A stretch of 56,697 bases of DNA from Dyadobacter soli (GTDB taxonomy: Bacteria > Bacteroidota > Bacteroidia > Cytophagales > Spirosomataceae): positions 1-56,697 of the forward strand of contig NZ_FNAN01000033.1 in NCBI RefSeq assembly GCF_900101885.1, given 5' to 3'. This document shows positions 42,295 through 50,002 of this stretch, in pieces. The first letter of the stretch is position 1. Each line of letters opens with the position of its first letter. The notes below the pieces were generated by a model. It did not search any database. It was not told where the DNA came from and worked only from the letters and a program-made list of their open reading frames with translations. Position numbers and translations under genes: made by a program.

Positions 42295-43566
42295 TTAGAG
42301 TTTTTGATACTCGTAGTACACATGACCGGCCGAGAGCTTTTCGTCCGCGGCATAATGTTGCCAGGCGGCCATGCTCCGGTTTCCGTCGCCTTCGAGCTCC
42401 AAGGAAATGACAGACGTTCCGGTTTTCTCATTATCGCAGAAAAGTTGAACCGCATTGCCCGCACTGTTGCTTTGCCAGGTGCCCGTAAGCTTGTTCGCAT
42501 TGCTGGCATCCCGCATTTCGAAATGACCGTCCGCCCGGAGTTCGAGTTTGGACAAACATACTTTCACGTCGCCCGAGCGCTCCGGAAAATCGCGCGGCGT
42601 TTTGCCGTCATTGTCGTTGATCGTAATGCGGTTCATATTTTCCCACATGCCCACGAGGTCTTTGTTGAGGTATTGTGAAATGCTGCTCGCTTCGCCCGTC
42701 GGTTTTTCGCAGGAGAAGAGGAAGAGCATTAATGCCGCTACCGGCACTGTGGCCAGGAAGCGGAGCCGACTGACGGCCCTGGATGGAGTTTGGTGTAACA
42801 TGATAATCCGTGATTTGATTTGACCATAATATGAAAAGTAATGCAGGGTTGAGATTTGCGTAGAAGAGGCCAACTGTACGAGCAAATGCGTGTAGGCAAA
42901 TCTCCCGGCGTTGCGGGCGGCCTGTGCATCGGCTGTAAATTCATGATTGGCGGTGATTGCCTCGCGCCAGAAGCGCATCAGCGGATTGAACCAGCAGCAT
43001 GCGCTGAGTAGCCGGACAAGTAGCGAGTCGCCCGTGTGTGCGTGCCTGCAATGCACGAGCTCGTGCGCGATGCAGGTGCGTAAGGAATCGCTATTTTGTA
43101 GGTTTTGGTTGATAAAAATGTAGTTGAAAAAGGAAGAAGCCGGTATTTCATCACCAACAAATACTAAATGCACCTTACCCAATTTTTTGGAAGGATATTT
43201 CCGGATCAGCCGCACAACTGCAAAAAGGTCTGCAAACAACTTGTACAAATGCCAGGCGGTAATGCCGCCGTAAATGATCCATAGGACGTGCGAAAGATCG
43301 AACGAATACCAATGTGACGAATGTCCTGCAATGGCTTTGGGCAGCGAATAGCCGGGGATAAAATATGCCACCGCTACCGACGATTCCTCCCATTGGCCGG
43401 GTAAAACGGGCAGTTTGAGCGGGGGAATTACAATGCTGAATAGGATGGCGAAAATGAGGTATAGCCGGTTCGCTACGAAGAAGGTAAGTCCTTGAAATGC
43501 AACCTTGTAAAGCAGGATTGCAAATGCGAGGCACAAATTCACTTCCAGCAGATAGGTACCGGCCAT
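42295..43566 (-). CDS. BlaR1-type M56 metallopeptidase with lipocalin-like tail
   Basis: This 423-aa membrane protein has about four helices (residues ~5-25, 32-55, 88-108, 265-285). The M56 zinc site is HELVH (about residue 170) with the downstream Glu in NHEFTADA. BlaR1-type proteases sense envelope stress or beta-lactams and inactivate the BlaI repressor encoded just upstream. Instead of a penicillin-binding or TonB domain, the C-terminal ~130 residues after a Cys (LFSCEKP) look lipocalin-like (LVGMWENMNRITI, LTGTWQSN). The gene starts 5 bp after blaI. Confidence 0.9.
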   Translation of the reverse strand: MAGTYLLEVNLCLAFAILLYKVAFQGLTFFVANRLYLIFAILFSIVIPPLKLPVLPGQWEESSVAVAYFIPGYSLPKAIAGHSSHWYSFDLSHVLWIIYGGITAWHLYKLFADLFAVVRLIRKYPSKKLGKVHLVFVGDEIPASSFFNYIFINQNLQNSDSLRTCIAHELVHCRHAHTGDSLLVRLLSACCWFNPLMRFWREAITANHEFTADAQAARNAGRFAYTHLLVQLASSTQISTLHYFSYYGQIKSRIIMLHQTPSRAVSRLRFLATVPVAALMLFLFSCEKPTGEASSISQYLNKDLVGMWENMNRITINDNDGKTPRDFPERSGDVKVCLSKLELRADGHFEMRDASNANKLTGTWQSNSAGNAVQLFCDNEKTGTSVISLELEGDGNRSMAAWQHYAADEKLSAGHVYYEYQKL

Positions 43567-43571
43567 AGCGA

Positions 43572-43940
43572 TCAGGATTTAGGATAGTAAGAGTCGATCA
43601 GTTGCTTCAAATCGTCGATTTCGTCGGGTTTCAGGGCATTTTCTTCCATCATGAACGAAACGATATTTTTTGGCGAGCCCTGGAAGTAGTGCTTCATCAG
43701 ATCCGTAAATGAGCGTCGTGCGTATTGCTCGCGGGTAATCGCCGGGAAATACACGTACGTTTTGCCGTAAGCCTTGTGATCGATAAACCCCTTTTTTTCC
43801 AGTAGCCGCACGATCGACGAAACGGTCGTATAAGGCGGCTTCGGTTCTGGGATTTTTTCGATAATGTCATGCACAACACCTTCTCCAAGCTCCCAGAGAA
43901 TGCGCATTATGTTCTCTTCTGAATGAGTAATCGGTTCCAT
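43572..43940 (-). CDS. BlaI/MecI/CopY family transcriptional repressor
   Basis: This 122-aa repressor has an N-terminal winged helix (SEENIMRILWELGEGVVHDIIEK; TTVSSIVRLLEKKGFIDHK) and a C-terminal dimerisation helix region with the FTDLMKHYFQGSP block. The partner M56 protease gene is 5 bp downstream. A 19-bp palindrome exactly fills the gap between -33 and -7 elements of its own promoter, a strong sign of autorepression. The -7 element ends 5 bp from the start codon, so the transcript may be leaderless. Confidence 0.95.
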   Translation of the reverse strand: MEPITHSEENIMRILWELGEGVVHDIIEKIPEPKPPYTTVSSIVRLLEKKGFIDHKAYGKTYVYFPAITREQYARRSFTDLMKHYFQGSPKNIVSFMMEENALKPDEIDDLKQLIDSYYPKS

Positions 43941-43944
43941 GTGT

Positions 43945-43974
43945 CAAAGATATAACTAAATTTTAGTTATCAAA
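43945..43974 (-). promoter_or_regulatory. blaI-like promoter with operator in the spacer
   Basis: On the minus strand TTTG (43971-43974), 18 nt spacer, TATCTTTG (43945-43952). The spacer is almost entirely the palindrome ATAACTAAATTTTAGTTAT (43952-43970; 9-bp arms, one central base). A repressor bound there must exclude RNA polymerase. Confidence 0.85.
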
Positions 43975-44037
43975 CTTATATTTCGTTAAATTTCAAAAAT
44001 GTGTGTAGAAGCTGAAAAAGGGGGAGATGATAGGAGA

Positions 44038-45282
44038 TTAGAATGTAAAGCCGAGCGCGAGCCTCGCGGTGACTCTACGATAGTTGACACCATAATCGTA
44101 GGGCACCGCTGAGGAAAATTCGTTGACGCTGATGGCCGAATCGATGAAAATATTTCTGAACAGCCTTTGCTGGAAACCCGCAGAAAACGACGCGCCCCAA
44201 TACCTTGCATTGAAAAGCGGGTAGGATGCCGATGTGTTCCGTTTCGCCATGTAATTGGCTATTTCCAGTGCCGTATAGAAACCCGAAAGGTTGTTGCCCG
44301 ATTTTCCGCGGCGAATCTGAATGGGCTGTAAGAGGTAGTAGCGGCCCTGCAAAGCGGTTTTTATGGAAAATCCCTTTATTCGCGCCAGTTCCGTGTCGTA
44401 GAACTCCGCATTTGAACTGATGTCGATGGAAAACGGGCTCTTCCCGAATTTTGCCTCCCTTGCAATGCCCAACCGCAGCGAGCGCTGACCGAGTCCTAAA
44501 CTCGCTTCGGGGAAACGCAATTTCCATTGGTTCTGAATTTCTTCGTCGCAAAGCAACACTTCACATGCTTCAGTAGGCACTTTTTGTGCCCAATCGCCAA
44601 ATGCAATGCCAACCGTCATTTGCGTAGATAGAATGAAATTTTTGTTCCGTGGATCTCTGGATGACTGATAATAATGAGGGATGTAGCTCTTTGGGCTCTG
44701 GTCAAGGTAGTAAGCGCCGAGCGAAAAGTCGACATGTCCACGATTGAAAACCCGGCTTTGAAAGCCCGTGGCAATGCCGATGGTATGCCGGTTGGAGTTG
44801 ATTGGCGAAAAAAAGTCGACGTTGCCAACACGCCTGTCTACGGAAGCGGCTACATAGGCACCGCTGAAATTATTGGCATTCAAACCTTTTTCGATCCGTT
44901 TTCCCATGTTGTAGTACCACCGGGCTTTCATACCCACCCACCAATTCTGCGTCCATTCCTTGGCGAAAGTATTCGAATAAATGACATCGCCGGTATTATT
45001 GGTCTTCATGAAAAAACTTGCTTCGATGGACAGCTGAGGCAGGATCTTGTATTCGTAACCCAGCGCAATTCCGATACCCCGCACATCGGAGGAATTGTAA
45101 CCAGCCTTGACCAAATTCTGCGTAGGCACCCGCGTCATGAACACATTATCGTACCGGTCGATAAACTTCTGACGGACGATCAGCGTGTCGGGCTCTTCGC
45201 TGTAAGTCACGCGGATGGTATCCTGTGCAGCGACAGTCAGCGCGTTCAGTGAAATGCAAAACAGCAGTAGAAGGTATTTCAT
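44038..45282 (-). CDS. outer-membrane beta-barrel-type protein, 414 aa
   Basis: The signal peptide (to VAAQ, about residue 20) is followed by a strand-rich body and a C-terminal LALGFTF strand with the terminal Phe typical of outer-membrane barrels. No named family is recognised. A pair of Cys (ACEVLLCDEE, about residue 240) lies in a loop. The start at 45282 is chosen because upstream residues would precede the signal peptide. Confidence 0.78.
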   Translation of the reverse strand: MKYLLLLFCISLNALTVAAQDTIRVTYSEEPDTLIVRQKFIDRYDNVFMTRVPTQNLVKAGYNSSDVRGIGIALGYEYKILPQLSIEASFFMKTNNTGDVIYSNTFAKEWTQNWWVGMKARWYYNMGKRIEKGLNANNFSGAYVAASVDRRVGNVDFFSPINSNRHTIGIATGFQSRVFNRGHVDFSLGAYYLDQSPKSYIPHYYQSSRDPRNKNFILSTQMTVGIAFGDWAQKVPTEACEVLLCDEEIQNQWKLRFPEASLGLGQRSLRLGIAREAKFGKSPFSIDISSNAEFYDTELARIKGFSIKTALQGRYYLLQPIQIRRGKSGNNLSGFYTALEIANYMAKRNTSASYPLFNARYWGASFSAGFQQRLFRNIFIDSAISVNEFSSAVPYDYGVNYRRVTARLALGFTF

Positions 45283-45461
45283 GCAGAAAGAAATAGAATT
45301 CGGCCAGCGCTTAAAGAGGCATTTTTTCATTCAAATGGTTGTATGACAATGCCGGTGATTTCAAAAATCTACCATTGGGAAGCTGTTAAAAAAACTTAAA
45401 CCCGAATTAATTGGAAAGCAGGTAGCTATTTTAGCGGATATCAATTGTTAAGGTGCTCTGA

Positions 45462-45788
45462 ATGAAGACAAGATTGCATCTGTTAGCCATCTTTTACCGC
45501 TCTTTCGGGTTTTATCTTTGGGCTATTCCCATGGCCGTGTGGTTCGCATTCGGACGTCCAACGGGCCGTGATCTGTATGTGTTGATACCCGCCTTGATCC
45601 TTTTCAAATTCTTCCTCCAAGGCATTACCATTTACATTTTCGGCAGCAGGTACGCGCATTTGTTTTTCTTTTATGCCAATGCAAATCTTTCCCGACGACA
45701 GCTTTTCTTCTCGGCTTTCATCATCGATTTTGTTCTGTTCTTTTTATCAATGTGTACTATCCAGTTATCATCCGAATGGATCAAATGA
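45462..45788 (+). CDS. small membrane protein of a two-gene ABC module
   Basis: This 108-aa protein has three hydrophobic segments (about residues 15-32, 38-58, 82-102). It overlaps the following ABC ATPase gene by 4 nt (ATGA), so the two are translationally coupled and probably form one transporter-like complex. It is far smaller than known ABC permeases. A basic loop lies between segments two and three (SRYAHLFFFYANANLSRRQ). Confidence 0.8.
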   Translation: MKTRLHLLAIFYRSFGFYLWAIPMAVWFAFGRPTGRDLYVLIPALILFKFFLQGITIYIFGSRYAHLFFFYANANLSRRQLFFSAFIIDFVLFFLSMCTIQLSSEWIK

Positions 45789-46444
45789 ACAGTCGCATTC
45801 TCGAAGCGGACAGCATGTGGCTGGAATATGAAGGGCGGAAGATCTTGCAAAACATTTACATTAAATTACAAACCGGCCATATCACCGGATTGCTGGGCCG
45901 GAACGGAACCGGGAAGTCCAGCCTGATGCAGATGATTTTCGGTACGCTCCGCGGCCAAAGCCAATCGGTGAGGGTGAGCGGCGACTATTTTGCGTATCCT
46001 TACCAGCAGCCGCGATTGATCAGCTACCTGCCTCAGCAGGCCTTTTTGCCTCCGAACCTGCGCGTGAATGATGTTTGTAAACTATATGAAGTCGATTTTG
46101 CAGCGTTATGCCGCCACTTCGAAAGCCTCGAACAGTATGGCCGTACCCGGATCGGCGATTTATCGACCGGTAACCGCCGGCTCGTGGCTACATTGCTGGT
46201 ACTGCTGATGCCCGTCGCATTTACATTGCTGGATGAGCCGTTTGCAGCGCTTTCGCCTATCAATATCGAACAAATGAGCAAGGTAATCACCGAGCAAAGG
46301 GCCCGGAAAGGCATTCTGATTTCCGATCACGCCTACGAACAGGTACTTGGCCTGGCGGATGAAACTTACCTGATCGTGCCGGTGGGGCGGAGCATTTTGC
46401 TAAAAAACACCCTTGCCGAGCTGGAAGAATTCGGCTATATCTGA
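45785..46444 (+). CDS. ABC-type ATPase with a modified signature motif
   Basis: This 219-aa ABC ATPase has Walker A GRNGTGKSS (about residue 36), Walker B TLLDEPFAAL and H-loop SDHAYEQ. The signature motif reads DLSTGNRRLVATLLVLL rather than LSGGQ. The start ATG 45785 overlaps the stop of the small membrane protein. With that partner it forms a compact module whose substrate is unknown. The gene ends at a hairpin shared with the convergent NDH-2 gene. Confidence 0.9.
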   Translation: MNSRILEADSMWLEYEGRKILQNIYIKLQTGHITGLLGRNGTGKSSLMQMIFGTLRGQSQSVRVSGDYFAYPYQQPRLISYLPQQAFLPPNLRVNDVCKLYEVDFAALCRHFESLEQYGRTRIGDLSTGNRRLVATLLVLLMPVAFTLLDEPFAALSPINIEQMSKVITEQRARKGILISDHAYEQVLGLADETYLIVPVGRSILLKNTLAELEEFGYI

Positions 46445-46480
46445 TAAAAAATGCCGCCTGGACATTCCAGACGGCATTTG
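46445..46480. terminator. terminator between the ABC module and NDH-2
   Basis: A 14-bp stem with one mismatch, AAATGCCGCCTGGA / TCCAGACGGCATTT, with a 3-nt loop. The minus-strand side has a run of T, so it mainly ends the NDH-2 transcript; the plus side has only three T. Confidence 0.82.
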
Positions 46481-46535
46481 ACTACTACTTCAAAAAATCA
46501 AACACTCGAAAACAAATCAACACTTTTCCAGACCG

Positions 46536-47810
46536 TCAGGAGCGGAAGATCATTCTGAACGACTGGTCGCGGGTAAGGTACGCGACGGCCCAGTTGTACA
46601 ATGTGCGCACTTTGTTGTGGACATTCACCAGCGATACGACGTGGATGTAAAGCCAGACGAGCAATGCAAGGATTCCCTTGAAATGCAGCCTGTGTTTGAA
46701 AAGATCGACTACCGCCTCATTCCGCCCGATAATCGCCATTTCGCCTTTGTCGAAGTATTTAAATGGCTTCAACTCTTTGCCTTTCGCGATCGCGAGGAAG
46801 TTTTTGGCCAAATGGCGGCCTTGCTGAATCGCTACCTGCGCCTGTTGCGGGTGACCTTTCGGAAATGCCTCATCCGTGTTTTGAATGCTGATATCGCCGA
46901 TCGCCCAGATGTTGTTCACACCGGCAACGCGGTTGTATACGTCGGTAGCCATTCTTCGTCCGGCGCCAAGGCTGCTGGCAGGAATGCCGTCGAATACATT
47001 GGCAATGACACCGGCCGCCCAGATCAGCGTCGGAGCTTCGATAATGTCGCCGTTTGCAAATGTGACTGTACCGTTTGAAAAGTCGGTTACCTGTGCATTC
47101 AGTTTGATGTGCACGCCCAGATCAGACAGCGTTCGGTAAGTATCCTCGTGCGTTTGATCACTCATAGGGGCTAGCAGCACAGGCGCGCCGTCGACAATGT
47201 AAATGTCGCCCGGTGTCTGGGCCAGTTCGGGATAGTCCTTCGCGATCACATATTTTTTCAATTCCGCCAGCATACCCGCGATCTCTACACCGGTAGGCCC
47301 GCCACCGGCGATCACGATGTTGAGCGCTTTGGCCCGCTCAGCCGGGTCGGTGATGCGGGTAGCGTTTTCGAGGGTTTTAAGCAATGCATTGCGCATTCGA
47401 AGGGCGTCGTCGATGCCTTTCAGGGAAATCGCATTCTTTTTAATGCTCTCGATACCATAAAAATTGGTCTCCGCACCTGCCGCAAATACGAGGTGGTCAT
47501 ACTCCATTTCGCCGTCGCTGAGGTAAATGACCTGCTTTTCCGGGTCTACCTTCTTCAATTCTGCCATCCGGAAATTGATCCGCTTATCGCGGAGCAGCCT
47601 GCGGAACGGATAAGAAATGCTCGACGGGTCGAGGAAGCTTGTGGCTACCTGGTAGAGCAGCGGGGTGAAATAGTTATAGTTATTTTTGTCAACCAATGTG
47701 ACGTGGTAATCTTTATTTTTAAACATCTGCTGCGCGAAGTTCAGCCCTGCGAACCCGCCGCCGATGACGATTATCTTCTTCTTTCCGGCTTCTGATTTTA
47801 CACTTTCCAT
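46536..47810 (-). CDS. ndh: NADH dehydrogenase type II (FAD-dependent NADH:quinone oxidoreductase)
   Basis: This 424-aa flavoprotein feeds electrons from NADH to quinone without proton pumping. The N-terminal FAD motif is IVIGGGFAGLNFAQ (about residue 12), the second nucleotide motif is IVIAGGGPTGVEIAGML (about 165), followed by LIWAAGV and WAIGD(IS). The C-terminal part has a hydrophobic segment (LALLVWLYIHVVSLV) for membrane attachment. ATG 47810 is preferred to an upstream frame extension. A TATCTTTG element lies 46 nt upstream. Confidence 0.94.
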   Translation of the reverse strand: MESVKSEAGKKKIIVIGGGFAGLNFAQQMFKNKDYHVTLVDKNNYNYFTPLLYQVATSFLDPSSISYPFRRLLRDKRINFRMAELKKVDPEKQVIYLSDGEMEYDHLVFAAGAETNFYGIESIKKNAISLKGIDDALRMRNALLKTLENATRITDPAERAKALNIVIAGGGPTGVEIAGMLAELKKYVIAKDYPELAQTPGDIYIVDGAPVLLAPMSDQTHEDTYRTLSDLGVHIKLNAQVTDFSNGTVTFANGDIIEAPTLIWAAGVIANVFDGIPASSLGAGRRMATDVYNRVAGVNNIWAIGDISIQNTDEAFPKGHPQQAQVAIQQGRHLAKNFLAIAKGKELKPFKYFDKGEMAIIGRNEAVVDLFKHRLHFKGILALLVWLYIHVVSLVNVHNKVRTLYNWAVAYLTRDQSFRMIFRS

Positions 47811-47855
47811 GACGTTGTGTCTATTAGGTGAGCTATCATGTCTTTTAGGACAATA

Positions 47856-47863
47856 CAAAGATA
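47856..47863 (-). promoter_or_regulatory. -7 promoter element of ndh
   Basis: On the minus strand TATCTTTG is a perfect match. The start would be near 47851, leaving a ~40 nt leader. The -33 region is weak. Confidence 0.6.
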
Positions 47864-47901
47864 ACCCAGCCCAAACGAGCAGTGCCACAACATTTGATAG
47901 G

Positions 47902-47925
47902 AAAAAACCTTAACAAATGATAAGG
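47902..47925 (-). terminator. weak intrinsic terminator after the first Crp/Fnr gene
   Basis: On the minus strand CCTTA-N8-TAAGG is followed by six T. The stem has only five pairs, so efficiency is uncertain. Confidence 0.45.
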
Positions 47926-47928
47926 AAA

Positions 47929-48504
47929 TCAGCTCGCCGCCTGCTTGCGTATGCGGCTGAGCGTTACGGGAGTAATACCCATGTACGAGGCTATGAGGTG
48001 CAGGGGAACGCGCGAGAAAATGAAGGGGTATTGCTCCATAAAGCGGCTGTAAATTTCCTCCGCGGGCAGCCCCAGCGAGTTTTCGACCCTGTTGAGCAGC
48101 GCCACATAAGCATTCTGGTAGAGAAGGCGCATGTAGGTTTCATAGGGCGGGATGGTTTTAAGCAGCAGTTCGTGGCTTTCCAGCGTAAGCGTCAGTACTT
48201 CGCAGCTTTCCAGCACTTCGATATTCAGGCGGGAAGGTTTTTGGGTAAAAAAACTGTAAAGATCCCCGATCCACCAGCCTTCAAAACCAAACTGTACAAC
48301 GTGCTGAGCACCGTGCGTATCGGTGGAATAAGAGTAGACCGCACCCTTTTCCACGAAACTCATTCGCTGGGTAACATCGCCCTCCTGGTGCAGGAACTGG
48401 CGTTTTTTTAACTTTTTGGGAACAAATTGGCTTACAATCGCCGCTTCCTGCTCCGCACTGAGCGTGACTTTTTTATGTAATTCATGGAGCAGTACGGGAT
48501 ACAT
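47929..48504 (-). CDS. Crp/Fnr family transcriptional regulator (A)
   Basis: This 191-aa protein has a cNMP-binding-like beta-roll (about residues 20-115; KKRQFLHQEGDV, FVEKGAVYSY) and a C-terminal helix-turn-helix (PLHLIASYMGITPVTLSRIRKQ). No N-terminal Cys cluster for an Fe-S centre is present, and the Arg/Glu of cAMP-binding Crp are not evident, so the ligand is unknown. It begins 11 bp after the oxidoreductase gene and is likely co-transcribed with it. Confidence 0.93.
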   Translation of the reverse strand: MYPVLLHELHKKVTLSAEQEAAIVSQFVPKKLKKRQFLHQEGDVTQRMSFVEKGAVYSYSTDTHGAQHVVQFGFEGWWIGDLYSFFTQKPSRLNIEVLESCEVLTLTLESHELLLKTIPPYETYMRLLYQNAYVALLNRVENSLGLPAEEIYSRFMEQYPFIFSRVPLHLIASYMGITPVTLSRIRKQAAS

Positions 48505-48515
48505 CGGAAGCAGGA

Positions 48516-49184
48516 TTACTTTTCAAATACCAACGCATCTGCCTTCGCACCCAGTTCCTCCAATGCCTTCAAAATCGATTCCGTAAAAGCGTCCGGACCG
48601 CAGACGTAGAATGGCTGATCGAAATGGGTGATGTGCTTTTGCAGGAAATCCTTGTCGATGCGGCCGTGGTAGTAACCTTCCGCATTTTCACCCGAAATAA
48701 GGTTGAAAAAATGGTCGCCGAGAATTTGTTCGAGTTCGTCTTTGAGGATAATATCAGCGGTGGTGCGGTTGGAGAAAAAAAGCCGGTTGGCCCCGACCTG
48801 CCCTTTGGAATACAAATCCCTGAAAATGGCCAGAAACGGCGTAATACCGGCTCCTCCCGCCAGGAATATGCCTTCACCCTTGTATTCAATAGCACCCCAG
48901 GCGTCGCTGATCTCGAAATGGTCGCCCGGCTCAACATGCGTCAACGCATTGGTCACGCCTTCATGGTCGGTGTAGGATTTGATCGTGAATTCGAGCGTGT
49001 CTGCCGTGGGCAGCGACGTGAATGTAAACGGCCGCTTTTCCGTCGCCCAATTGTCTTTCAGGATCGAAAAGTCCGTCGCCTGGCCGGGCGTGTACGTGAA
49101 ACCCGCCGGTTTTTCAATGGTATAGGCGTTTACATTGTGGGTAACAGGCTTTTTCGCGAGCAGTTTGACGGAATAATCGGCCAT
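48516..49184 (-). CDS. FAD/NAD(P)-binding oxidoreductase (ferredoxin reductase fold)
   Basis: This 222-aa flavodoxin/ferredoxin-NADP reductase-type protein has the FAD motif EKRPFTFTSLP (about residue 53), the nucleotide-binding motif FLAGGAGITPFLAIFRD (about 110) and a C-terminal FYVCGPDAF. No 2Fe-2S domain is attached. It may pass electrons between NAD(P)H and a small electron carrier. It is flanked on both sides by Crp/Fnr genes on the same strand (65 bp and 11 bp). ATG 49184 is chosen since the longer frame has no counterpart in the fold. Confidence 0.93.
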   Translation of the reverse strand: MADYSVKLLAKKPVTHNVNAYTIEKPAGFTYTPGQATDFSILKDNWATEKRPFTFTSLPTADTLEFTIKSYTDHEGVTNALTHVEPGDHFEISDAWGAIEYKGEGIFLAGGAGITPFLAIFRDLYSKGQVGANRLFFSNRTTADIILKDELEQILGDHFFNLISGENAEGYYHGRIDKDFLQKHITHFDQPFYVCGPDAFTESILKALEELGAKADALVFEK

Positions 49185-49249
49185 GGCGGTAGGTTTGGGG
49201 ACGTTGTGGATACAAACTTTATGCAAAATACGTACTCGCAGCGGCGCTG

Positions 49250-49855
49250 TCAAGGACGGTTCTTGTCGAATTGCAAGGTTTTCAGGCAGCGACTGAATGT
49301 AGCCGGCGTTGTGCCGAGGTAAGTGGCAATGTAATGGTCGGGAATGCGGCGGAATAGGGACGACGGCTGGCTGATATAATGCGCGATGCGCTCCTCTACC
49401 GACAAGTATTTGAAAACCTTCACCTTATCTGTGAAATTGATGAGGTGCTGCTCCAAAAGCCGCACGGCCAGCTTGCCCATATGCGAATCTTCCTCCACCA
49501 GTTTCCGGTACGAATCGTAGGAAATCGCGTACACAGTCGTGTCTTCCAACGTTTCCAAAACCTCATTCGAGAGCTTTTGTAATAAGAAACTTTCCGCAAT
49601 GCAAACAATATCCCCTTCCGAAACGAGCAGCGAGGTAATATCCTCGGACCCGCGCAGGTAATACGTACGCATAACCCCTTTTTCAATAAAATACAATGAC
49701 GGGCTTACCTGCCCCAAATCCACCAGCACGCGTCCTTTCGGGATCATAAACCTTTTCAGATTCTGCTGAAATTTCGTCCTGATTTCCTCCGAAACCATGA
49801 ATTTGGAAGCTTCCAGCAAATGGTGCAATGGTTTTATTTCTTCGGAGAGCTGCAT
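49250..49855 (-). CDS. Crp/Fnr family transcriptional regulator (B)
   Basis: This 201-aa protein has a beta-roll sensor domain (about residues 35-125; IPKGRVLVDLGQVSPSLYFIEKG) and a C-terminal winged helix (VEERIAHYI; IPDHYIATYLGTTPATFSRCLK). It lacks an Fe-S Cys cluster. The start at 49855 is chosen because the longer frame runs into the operator region, where three TTGTC-N4-GACAA-type sites lie. Their Crp/Fnr geometry points to binding by this regulator or its neighbour. Confidence 0.93.
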   Translation of the reverse strand: MQLSEEIKPLHHLLEASKFMVSEEIRTKFQQNLKRFMIPKGRVLVDLGQVSPSLYFIEKGVMRTYYLRGSEDITSLLVSEGDIVCIAESFLLQKLSNEVLETLEDTTVYAISYDSYRKLVEEDSHMGKLAVRLLEQHLINFTDKVKVFKYLSVEERIAHYISQPSSLFRRIPDHYIATYLGTTPATFSRCLKTLQFDKNRP

Positions 49856-49888
49856 TTGTACAATTGAAATGATAAAGAGTGGCGGCAC

Positions 49889-49948
49889 TTGTCGCGCGAC
49901 AATGCAAAATCTTGTCGTACGACAACTGGAAATGATGTCTTCCGACAA
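49889..49948. promoter_or_regulatory. three phased CRP/FNR-type palindromes
   Basis: Site 1 TTGTCGCGCGACAA (49889-49902) and site 2 TTGTCGTACGACAA (49912-49925) are perfect palindromes. Site 3 ATGTCTTCCGACAA (49935-49948) matches 9 of 10 half-site bases. All share TTGTC-N4-GACAA, the spacing of FNR boxes with a different sequence. Centres are 23 bp apart in both steps. They lie between the divergent regulator B gene and the secreted protein gene at 50003. Confidence 0.9.
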
Positions 49949-49971
49949 GATATAAAATAATGGCTGGGAAG

Positions 49972-49979
49972 TTAATTTG
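49972..49979 (+). promoter_or_regulatory. -7 element ahead of the 50003 gene
   Basis: TTAATTTG matches the -7 consensus at 7/8. With a start near 49985, palindrome 3 is centred at about -43, where a Crp-type activator would contact polymerase. No TTG is seen at -33, as expected of an activator-dependent promoter. Confidence 0.5.
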
Positions 49980-50002
49980 GATAAGATAAAAATCTATTAG
50001 CC

